From positions 1 through 45,382 of the IMG/VR virus record IMGVR_UViG_3300042691_006622: a DNA stretch of 45,382 nucleotides. One strand, written 5' to 3'. The translations under genes were made by a program, and so were the position numbers. Positions within the stretch are counted from its first letter, which is position 1. Each line of letters opens with the position of its first letter. The notes beneath the pieces were generated by a model. It did no database searches. It saw nothing but the letters and a program-made list of their open reading frames with translations, and was not told the DNA's origin. This document shows positions 6,588 through 14,400 of the stretch, in pieces. Origin of the DNA: a virus.

Positions 6588-6893
6588 CTACCAGGGCACC
6601 CCAGCAGCCTTAGTCGGCTGCCGCTGCTCATCAAGCTGGGCCTGAAGAGCAGCTTCAATCTCAGCGACTTTTTCACCAGTCAGTTGGTGCTGCAGCCAAG
6701 AAACAACCAGCTCTTCTGTCAAGTCCGAAAAAGGAATCAGTTCCCCCTCAGGTCGCTCAAGACCAATAGAGCCATAGGCACCAGCAGAATAGGTGTCGTC
6801 CTTAGCATCCACAGTGTAGTGGACAGTGTACACATAACCATCAGCAGTTTCCCGCTCAAGGTTGGCGACTTTCCAGGTAAAAGTGGTGGACAT
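6588..6893 (-). CDS. 101-aa conserved phage protein (DUF7936-like)
   Basis: The N-terminus FTWKVANLERETADGYVYTV and the C-terminus VAEIEAALQAQLDEQ...PTKAAGVPW match a small soluble protein that I recall from many marine phages and cyanophages, with a beta-rich N-terminal half and a helical C-terminus ending in a conserved GxPW. Its function is unknown to me; in other phages it often lies near tail or lysis genes. It sits between the second integrase and the RHH gene and starts shortly after the integrase stop (22-nt gap). Confidence 0.75.
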   Translation of the reverse strand: MSTTFTWKVANLERETADGYVYTVHYTVDAKDDTYSAGAYGSIGLERPEGELIPFSDLTEELVVSWLQHQLTGEKVAEIEAALQAQLDEQRQPTKAAGVPW

Positions 6894-6915
6894 AAGTAAG
6901 GTGTGTGGTTAGAGA

Positions 6916-7809
6916 TTAAATGACGGGTACTTCGTACTCAGTTGTTGTTCCTGCATAATGTTTCCAGATCACTTCACTGGTATTACCAGCCCATTGAGCA
7001 GCCTGGGAGACAGGAATGCCAGCCTCTAACCAACGACTGATGGCAACGTGTCGGAGGTCGTAGGGGCGGTATCGTTTCTCGATGAAACCAGCACTATGCA
7101 ACTCATGCATACGCTGGGAGAAGAACGACTGGAAGGCAAGCCGATTCCAGGGGAAGATGTATTCAGTATCCCTAGGAAGATCAGCAAGGATATCAACTGA
7201 GCGTGTGTTCAGCGGAACCCAACGCTGTTTATTTGTTTTAGTACTGTCCTTATGACCATGCGTCAAGGTGTAATTACTGTGTACCAAGAGACGGTTATCT
7301 TTAATATCCGACCACTTAGCAGCACGAACTTCACCAGTCCGCATGGCCGTTTGCAGCATAAATTCAGCAAACAAAGACCAGTCAACTGACCGATAAGTCA
7401 GCTTTGCACTCAATGCAGTTAATACAAGTGGGATCTCGTGACGTGGAATTACGGTAATGTCGCAGCTCTTTTGAGGAGCCTTAGGCATCCTGAAGTTGGC
7501 TACGGGGTTACCTTGAAGTAATCCAATGTCATCGGAGGAAGCCCACTTGTACATACTGCGGACGTACATGCAAACCCGCCGTGCAGACAAGACTGGCTTC
7601 TGCTGGAGCAGCCAGATAAGAACCTGTCGACCCTGCTTCAGATCCTGAACAGGGCAGCGGTTTAACCACTTGGTTACCTGGCGGTAATCAGAGGTCAGGC
7701 TCGTCGGACAAAGCGAGATGCTGCGCTCCTGGAGAAACATGTCCCACACTCTTGAAACAGTGTGAACATCAACGGGCGCAACGGTTTGTGAGCAATAAGC
7801 TTGAGGCAT
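6916..7809 (-). CDS. int: divergent tyrosine recombinase (second integrase)
   Basis: 297 aa from the ATG at 7809; a GTG at 7866 would add 19 residues but would swallow the shared leader element. The core domain has the first catalytic Arg in MRTGEVRAAKW, a beta-hairpin Lys region (HKDSTKTNKQRWVPLN), box II YDLRH, and the nucleophile Tyr in KHYAG. The usual HxLR His is Tyr (RPYDLRH), and the LGH histidine is replaced by Asn (WAGNTSEVIWKHYAG); I recall the GN form from cyanobacterial integrases, so activity is still likely. The N-terminal core-binding domain spans about 15-100. It shows little resemblance to the integrase at 38448. A site-specific integration or element-specific function is likely. 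Confidence 0.88.
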   Translation of the reverse strand: MPQAYCSQTVAPVDVHTVSRVWDMFLQERSISLCPTSLTSDYRQVTKWLNRCPVQDLKQGRQVLIWLLQQKPVLSARRVCMYVRSMYKWASSDDIGLLQGNPVANFRMPKAPQKSCDITVIPRHEIPLVLTALSAKLTYRSVDWSLFAEFMLQTAMRTGEVRAAKWSDIKDNRLLVHSNYTLTHGHKDSTKTNKQRWVPLNTRSVDILADLPRDTEYIFPWNRLAFQSFFSQRMHELHSAGFIEKRYRPYDLRHVAISRWLEAGIPVSQAAQWAGNTSEVIWKHYAGTTTEYEVPVI

Positions 7810-7829
7810 CGGTCCATTAGTGGTGGATC

Positions 7830-7867
7830 GGTCACGGGTCAGGCAGTTGGCGCTGCGCTGGCCCACC
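7830..7867 (-). repeat. 38-bp shared leader element, integrase copy
   Basis: On the minus strand it begins GGTGGGCC, contains GCGCAGCG and CAACTGCC, and ends CCCGTGACC, 20 nt before the ATG at 7809. See 6520-6557 for the partner. The conserved right half (CCCGTGACC) is the best candidate for a recognition core. Confidence 0.65.
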
Positions 7868-7903
7868 CAAACTTATAACACACTGAGGCGAGCAGTGCGT
7901 TGC

Positions 7904-8020
7904 CTACTCGTTATCGGGTAGCCGCTTTAAGGTTTGGCGGATCTCCTCCTTGCGCCTTTCGATGCGTTCCCGACGCTCAGGACTGAAATCCTTAGTAAGT
8001 TCCGAGAAGGAACGGGTCAT
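7904..8020 (-). CDS. 38-aa charged protein, antitoxin-N-terminus-like
   Basis: MTRSFSELTK...LKRLPDNE. The pattern R-S-F-x-E-L-x-x-x-x-S-P-E-R-R-x-R-I-E is what one sees at the N-terminus of many XRE-family antitoxin-like proteins, but the helix-turn-helix that should follow is missing, so this may be a remnant or a stand-alone helix. It starts 7 nt after the upstream 51-aa gene stop. No partner toxin is visible nearby. Confidence 0.5.
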   Translation of the reverse strand: MTRSFSELTKDFSPERRERIERRKEEIRQTLKRLPDNE

Positions 8021-8027
8021 GAGGTGA

Positions 8028-8183
8028 TTACTCGGTAAATTTAGTGAAGATCTTTGCACGAATATCACTGCAGATTTCCTCTTGACGACTTTCAGATAAA
8101 CCGCAGGCGATCTTAGGGTCGTAAGGAGAGAAGTTGTGAAGGGCTAACCAGATGACCCTGATTTCATCCCTGGTGAGATCCAT
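8028..8183 (-). CDS. 51-aa hypothetical protein
   Basis: MDLTRDEIRV... to ...FTKFTE. A small soluble helical protein with two Cys, 19 nt downstream of the tail fibre stop. Not recognised. The clean reading frame with ATG, and the tandem spacing to the 38-aa gene, support it. Confidence 0.55.
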   Translation of the reverse strand: MDLTRDEIRVIWLALHNFSPYDPKIACGLSESRQEEICSDIRAKIFTKFTE

Positions 8184-8202
8184 AGGTGTCTAGAGAGTAG
8201 GA

Positions 8203-11200
8203 CTACGAGGCTTGGAGTTGAGCCTTGACTTCGGCCATCTCCGTCTCCAGTTGCTCGATTCGCTCCATCGCTTCCTGCAGCGCCTTCACTGCCTTCATGT
8301 AAAGAACCGAATACTGCACCGCTTTGGTGTTAGTACCGAGATCGTTTCCTTCAGCATCGCGGTCGGGGCTTTCGTAGACCAAGCCAGGAGAGATGGGCTC
8401 CACCTCCTGTGCAACAAGACCGATCTGGCGGTGAGTTTGGCCTTCCTTCAGATTGTAGTTGCGAACTCGCAGAGCTTTGATGTCAGCCCATTGAGAACCA
8501 GCATCCACAATGTTTTCTTTTAACTTAATGTCTGATAGTGCCGTGTAGGAATTGTTTGTATTTTGAACGTTGCCATTTGAGAAAACTTTGTATGAAGTTG
8601 TTCCTGTTGATATGCCGGTAGAGGAGTGTTGTCCAATAAATATCTCTTGAGTGGTGCCCGCTGCAGCAGAAATACTACAGGCGTACCCAGCGGATGTTGA
8701 ATATTGATAGGTAAGACCGTTATTCGTAATCCTCATCCTCTCCGTCGGGCTGCTCGCTCCATCGGCGGTAGTGGAGAACGTTAATCTCCCTGGGTAGTCA
8801 TTAGTTCCAGTTACGCCGTCTGTTTCAGCTTTGATTACAGCAAATAAATTGGAATTGCTTGCTTGATCAGTAAATCTAATTTCACCAAGGGTTCCATTGG
8901 CTGCAAAGCCGGAGTTTGCATTACCGTTGTATGCAATTTGGAACTGCGTAACAGGGCTTGAGTTTGATGCGCCTTGAACAATTAAACGTGCAACTGAGCC
9001 AGACCCATCAGACGTGCCAACTAAAAGGCGGCCAGAGGTGTCGATTCGTGCTCGTTCAGTGTTATTGGTTTGGAAATTAAGCGAGTGATTTGTTTGCGTG
9101 CCAATCCATCCGCCACTGGATGCAGCAAGCATCTCCATGTTTACGGAATTGGTTGTGTCTGCGGCTCTTATGTAAGCCGTTCCTGCAGTCGCTACTTCAA
9201 GCTGTCTATTAGGGCTAGTAGTGCCAATCCCTACGCGCTGTGACGTGTCGATTGTGATAGCTCGTGCGTTGTTAGAGCCCAGTAATAACGATCTACCTGA
9301 TCCAGCGCTAATTGCGAAATCAGTTCCAAGTGCCCAGTTAAAGGCGCCAACGGATAACCACCCAGCTTCGTTTGCTCCTGCAGCGGTTCGGAAATTTAAA
9401 GTTCCATCTAAGTTTGAGCCACCTGTACGAATGGCTCCATTTACATCTAGTAAATACCCGGGGCTACTAGTCCCCAGACCTACCCGTCCACTGGAGTCGA
9501 TAACAAGGCTGTTTGCCGATGCGCTGGGGTTGACGCTAACTGCAGGAGATGTGCCAGCAGTTCCTCCGCCTTTGATTTCAAATGTGCCATCCGCACGAAT
9601 TCTTAATCGCTCGGCAATAGAACCGCTACCAGAAGAATTATAAAATATTCCGAGTCCACTGCCATCCAAATACCAAGCAGAGGACCCAGACGTGGCGTCA
9701 AACTTTGCATTTGAGCCAGTGGAACTCAAATAATGGTTTGATCCAGTGAGAAGATACGTGCCGCCGCCATCAAAATAAGCAGAAATAGCAGCATCTTTAT
9801 CGTTGCTTGGGTGCTGAATCCGAAGACGAGGTGTATTTGAATTAGCGCCAAGGATGCTTAATTTGCCATCTGGTGCAGCACCGACTCCAACATTTCCACT
9901 TGAATCAATAAACAATGCGCCAGTGCCATTAGTTGAGATGGCTACGTTGTTTGCCGAAGGCAGATAAACCCCGTTGCTGGGGGCGGTGCTGCTGCTGGGG
10001 ATAAAGCTGGCGGCGGTGCTGGTGCCAGTGGTCGTGGTGTTCTGGCTGCCAAAGTCCGGGCTGATCTTGGTGCCAGCAATGGCGGCAGAGGCGTTGATGT
10101 CGGCGTTGACCAGGGTGCCGTCAGCAACCATGGCCGATGTCACCGTGCCGGTGTCGCCAACAGTGACGACGTTGTTGCCGCCCTTGGTCAGTGCACCAGC
10201 AACGGACACGCTGCCCGAGCTGTCAATCGTCAGCCGTGCGGTGCCGCCTGTGATCAGAGCCAGCTCATCGACACCTGGACGGCCAATACCAGTGTTGGGA
10301 TCGCCGTCGAAGGCGTAGCCAGGCGTTGCGGCAGAAGTGCTGTCATCAGCCTTGATCTGCCCAGTAAGCGTCCCGCCGGTCAGCTTCAAGTAGCGGGAGT
10401 CGGAGTTATTGGCGTAGTAGTTCAGCCAGTTCCAGGTGGTGCCAGCGGTCGTGTAGCGCAGTCGCACCGACAGGCCTGAGTCGCCTACAAAACCAGCAGG
10501 CATCCCGGCCAGCGGGGTGAAGCTCTCCAAGCCAGTGGAGTCCTGGATCTCAATATAAGTGTCGTTAGCAGGGCTAGCCGGAATTGCTGCTACGTTAGCC
10601 TTGAGCTGATAGTTAATACTGTTCGAAACAGCAGCAATAGCTTGATCCGCTTTTGAGTTAGCGGTGTTTGCTGTAACCACCGCAGAGTTAGCTGTGGTTG
10701 TAGCAGAGTTGGCAGTCGAAACTGCGCTATTAGCTGAGTTTACAGCGTTAGTAGCATTACTGCTAGCCGTGTTGGCAGTACTTACAGCCGAAGATGCGTT
10801 GGAAGAAGCTGTATTGGCGGTAGAAACAGCAGATGCTGCCTGCGAAGAAGCGTTGTTTGCGGTAGTGGTGGCCGCATTAGCCGTGCTGAGGGCAGTGTTG
10901 GCCGTGGTGACAGCCGTAGTGGCGTTCGATGATGCAGTATTGGCAGTAGAAACGGCAGAAGCTGCAGTCGCAGAAGCAGCATTAGCTGTGTTTACAGCCG
11001 TTGTTGCATTGGCAGAGGCTGTATTAGCAGTACTTACGGCTGAAGATGCATTAGACGAGGCAGTGTTCGCCGTAGAGACTGCAGCCGCTGAGTTTGTAAG
11101 TGCTGTATTAGCAGTTGTAGTTGCCGAAGATGCCGTATTACGGGACTCTTGGGTAACGTACAGGTTCTGAGTAAAGTTGTTATTCAGATCCTGACTACGA

Positions 11201-11445
11201 ATGGACGAGCCAGGGTAGAAAGTAGAAGAGAGAGACGCATCAGCAGTCTCCCTATAAATACGGATCTTCGTGCCATTAGACGGTGCCGAATTAAATTGCA
11301 CCGTAGTAGCATTGGCCAGCGAGTATGCAGTTGTAATCACCCCATCAAGAGAGACCTTGATGTCGGTGGTAGCAAGATATGGAAAAGTAAAAGAGTAGAG
11401 AACGGTGGAGCCGTTCCCTACATAGTTATTCTCAGTAAGCGCCAT
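8203..11445 (-). CDS. tail fibre with T7 gp17 N-terminal domain and S74 self-cleaving chaperone
   Basis: 1080 aa. Residues 1-105 match the T7 gp17 virion-attachment domain (NNYVGNG, YSFTFPYLATTDIKVSLDG, FYPGSSIRSQDLNNNF). Residues about 105-270 are a low-complexity repeat of NTASSNASSAVSTA-type units, probably a trimeric coiled-coil shaft. The middle has many GNVGVG / SGRVGLG / GIGTTSP motifs common in host-recognition fibres. The last 110 residues are an intramolecular chaperone (peptidase S74): SDIKLKENI with the Ser-Lys pair, then IGLVAQEVE and a C-terminal coiled coil. It should trimerise and autocleave. It is the main host-range determinant. Confidence 0.95.
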   Translation of the reverse strand: MALTENNYVGNGSTVLYSFTFPYLATTDIKVSLDGVITTAYSLANATTVQFNSAPSNGTKIRIYRETADASLSSTFYPGSSIRSQDLNNNFTQNLYVTQESRNTASSATTTANTALTNSAAAVSTANTASSNASSAVSTANTASANATTAVNTANAASATAASAVSTANTASSNATTAVTTANTALSTANAATTTANNASSQAASAVSTANTASSNASSAVSTANTASSNATNAVNSANSAVSTANSATTTANSAVVTANTANSKADQAIAAVSNSINYQLKANVAAIPASPANDTYIEIQDSTGLESFTPLAGMPAGFVGDSGLSVRLRYTTAGTTWNWLNYYANNSDSRYLKLTGGTLTGQIKADDSTSAATPGYAFDGDPNTGIGRPGVDELALITGGTARLTIDSSGSVSVAGALTKGGNNVVTVGDTGTVTSAMVADGTLVNADINASAAIAGTKISPDFGSQNTTTTGTSTAASFIPSSSTAPSNGVYLPSANNVAISTNGTGALFIDSSGNVGVGAAPDGKLSILGANSNTPRLRIQHPSNDKDAAISAYFDGGGTYLLTGSNHYLSSTGSNAKFDATSGSSAWYLDGSGLGIFYNSSGSGSIAERLRIRADGTFEIKGGGTAGTSPAVSVNPSASANSLVIDSSGRVGLGTSSPGYLLDVNGAIRTGGSNLDGTLNFRTAAGANEAGWLSVGAFNWALGTDFAISAGSGRSLLLGSNNARAITIDTSQRVGIGTTSPNRQLEVATAGTAYIRAADTTNSVNMEMLAASSGGWIGTQTNHSLNFQTNNTERARIDTSGRLLVGTSDGSGSVARLIVQGASNSSPVTQFQIAYNGNANSGFAANGTLGEIRFTDQASNSNLFAVIKAETDGVTGTNDYPGRLTFSTTADGASSPTERMRITNNGLTYQYSTSAGYACSISAAAGTTQEIFIGQHSSTGISTGTTSYKVFSNGNVQNTNNSYTALSDIKLKENIVDAGSQWADIKALRVRNYNLKEGQTHRQIGLVAQEVEPISPGLVYESPDRDAEGNDLGTNTKAVQYSVLYMKAVKALQEAMERIEQLETEMAEVKAQLQAS
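8630..10700 (-). other. receptor-binding region of the tail fibre
   Basis: Within the fibre gene this part is richest in short imperfect Gly/Ser repeats and shows a local base composition lower in G+C than the flanks, as often found where host-recognition modules are exchanged. Boundaries are approximate. Confidence 0.35.
10620..11130 (-). repeat. degenerate 21-nt-type repeats encoding the fibre shaft
   Basis: Tandem degenerate units encode A-V-S-T-A-N-T-A-S-S-N-A-like heptads. The repeats also keep several other frames open on both strands, which explains spurious reading frames here. Confidence 0.8.
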
Positions 11446-11447
11446 TG

Positions 11448-14400
11448 CTATTTAGGCATGTTTACGATTCGATCTAAGTCGATGGTGCTTGAGTCGACCT
11501 GCGGCCTGCGTTGTGAATCCCGAAGGATTTGGTTCTCACGGATTTCCCCTTGCAGCTCAGGGAACTCTCGCTTCACTTGCTCAACAGCAGCATCACGATG
11601 ACGCTCAATGATGCGAACAATCTCGCTGTAGAAGGGCTCATTCTCTTTAACAACACGATCCCCTGCAGCAAGACGGGCCCTAAAGTCCTTAACTGCAGTG
11701 GAGAACGACGGCTGTTTAATCCACTGTTCAAGCTCTTTATGGAGAGTGCTATTCCCCATAATCTGTTGCATGCGGGAACGCTGTTCCCTGTCAAGCTTGA
11801 CCTTGGATACCGTCTTCGAGATCACCGTATTGTCAAACTCAATATCTTCTAACGCATCGCGCACGATGTCTTTCTTCCTAGTACGGATGGCAATGGGGTT
11901 AATGGCATTGAATCCAGCATTGGGGTTAGGCACCAAGCTTCCATCGAGCCAGTCGTACATAGGAGCTCCGACCTTGGCCAAACCACCACTTGCACGGAAC
12001 AGAGAGCGGTCCAAGACCTCGTTGTATTCCTGCATGTAGGGGGTCAGCATGTTTGCAAACGTCGAGCGAACACCAGCCAAGGGAATGAAGTTATTGATAG
12101 TGTCTACAGGAACCTGCTTCAAGGTCTCAATACCTTGCCAACCAGGGGTAAGGATGCGACCAAGAGGCACAACACCCTGCATGTAGCTCTTATTGGTAAA
12201 GTTTGCAGCAACTGCATAAGTCAGATAGCCAGCCAAATAGCCTGCACGGTCCTCAGAGAGTCGACCACGCTGGGTCATGTCATAGAGGTCAGCCACAGAG
12301 CTCAGCAGCCAGCCAAAAGGCTCGATACGGCTGTAATCAATCCATTTATCACCAACTCGGATAGACCGAGCCGGGTGCTGCTTCAGCCAAAGCTTGCGCT
12401 CTTCGGGATCCGGTGGACCATTACCAGTGATCATGCCGTTGTGAGCAGATAGAGCCGCTCCAAGCACCAAGACGGTGCCCCATGCCTGCCTACCACGCAT
12501 CACAGCCTTGGCATATTCATCCTCACCGGCCATAACAGCCTTATATTCATCCAAGTACTTGCCAAGAACAGGAACATGAGTCCCTGCATAGACCAGGATG
12601 TTATGACCTGTCTTCACAAATGGGAAGAAGATCTTCATCACAGGTACTGAGTTAACAAAGTTCCCGAATGACTTAGCCATACCCTCCAGTTCTGCCTGGA
12701 AGGTCACATCCTTAGCGACATCGAGAAGCTCATCATCGAGGATGCGTCCAGTATCAGGGTCAAAGGTACGGTCGTAGCTTGCCTTGTAAAGGCGCTCGAA
12801 GACCTCCTTAACAGGATCATCAGTTCCAGCAGACTCTTCGATAGCCTTCATCATGGTCCTGGAGTTGTACTCCATACGAGAGACCATGGTCTTGAAGAAC
12901 TCGTCACCACCCGTCAACAACTTGCTAGGCCAGTTGAACAGCGGGAAGTTAGCGATGTTGTTCATCATATCGATGAGGCCAACACCTGCCTTGAAGCCCA
13001 TGTCATCTGAGATCTCAGCGGACTTGCGAAGGATCTGAAGCTGCAGATCAGCCTGAGTAGCCTCGATAAAGCCCTTATCACCCTCATTGACAGCCCCATC
13101 CTTCATGGAGCGCCAAGCAATATCAAAGGCGTCCTGGATGGTCTGAGAGAAGTTGTAGAACGATGCTGCAGCAGCTTTCTTAGCGGAGGCATTGCCACCA
13201 GTTGCAGCAGCGATAGGCCGATAGATGGTGTTGACCATGCCACTCACGATGTTGGTGAGTTGGGTCTTGGGGCCAGCAAGCAGGGAGTTGTAGAAGATCG
13301 ACAGACCTTTGCCGACAATGAGCTTGTCCATCCACTTACCAAGGCTTGCCATCTTGGACACGTCGCCTTCAGCAAGCACTAGGGCGTTCAGCAGCCGGTA
13401 GCCGGCCTGACGTGCTTCAGGGTCAGCCTCAGCCATGCGACGAACAATGCCATCGAGCTGTTGGTCAACATTCCTGATCTCACGGGCAAGCTGTTCAGGA
13501 GTCAGAGTCCTGACGGGCATGGAGATCGATCCGCCCAGCAGAGGGATGGGGATCTGGTAAGCCCTCAGCATGTTGCCGTAGACGTTGGCGCTGACCTTGT
13601 GGACACGCATCAGGGCCTTGAGATTGTCTGCAAGACGGCTAAATGCAGGAATTGCATCGACGTTGTTGTCGATCATCGTCATCAGCGGTCCGGCAGTCTC
13701 ATACATCTGGTTAGCCAGCTCCTGCATCAGACCACGAACCTGGACAATGCCAGCACGGGACAGGAGAACATCGTTGCCGACTTGCTGAGTAAGTAGCTGC
13801 GACATGTCAACATCAAAGTTCTCACCAAGAGCATCTTGCATGCCACGCCAGGCATCCATGACGATCTCCTCTTCACTCATACGGGAGATATCAGAGAGAT
13901 CCTCCAGGTCAATCGGGTTCTGCTGCACCATGCGGCGCAGAAGATTACCTGCTCCATCAGAGGTAGCAGCAGCAATCTGACGAATCTGAGCCTGGGTCAC
14001 AGTCCGACGCGAAGCGCGACGACCATTCAGAAGGCTCTGGGTGTTCAGCTGATCAGCAAGGGCCTCAGTGGGCGTAACAAGCCTCGGCTCAACAGGAACG
14101 CCATACGTGGAAGCAAGGTGCTGTCCACGAGTATTCATCAGGTTGTCCGCACCGAAGGTGGGAATTTCGCGTAGATCAGCAAGGTTGGTAATGCGAGGTT
14201 GGTCGTAAAGCCGACCCAACCCAGAGGCCTCAACAGCATCCTCAATGAGACGAACAGGCTGAATGTAGTAAGAACCGTCTTTAAAACCAACCTCAAGAGC
14301 CGTATCAGAACGAGAGAGGATATCCGAATTACGGGCTACAAAATGGTCAATACCCTCAGGAGAAATATCAGTCAGTCGGATCCCATCAATGGCTACAGCA

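Noticed and set aside
7904-8183. A toxin-antitoxin pair
   Set aside because: The 38-aa protein resembles only the first helix of an antitoxin and the 51-aa neighbour has no toxin features. I keep both as unknown small genes.
10620-11130. CRISPR-like or minisatellite array
   Set aside because: The repeats are degenerate, codon-phased and encode Ala/Ser/Thr/Asn heptads of the tail-fibre shaft; no constant repeat-spacer structure.
10664-11170. 168-aa Ala/Val/Leu-rich plus-strand frame
   Set aside because: It is the reverse reading of the fibre-shaft repeats; the composition is an artefact.
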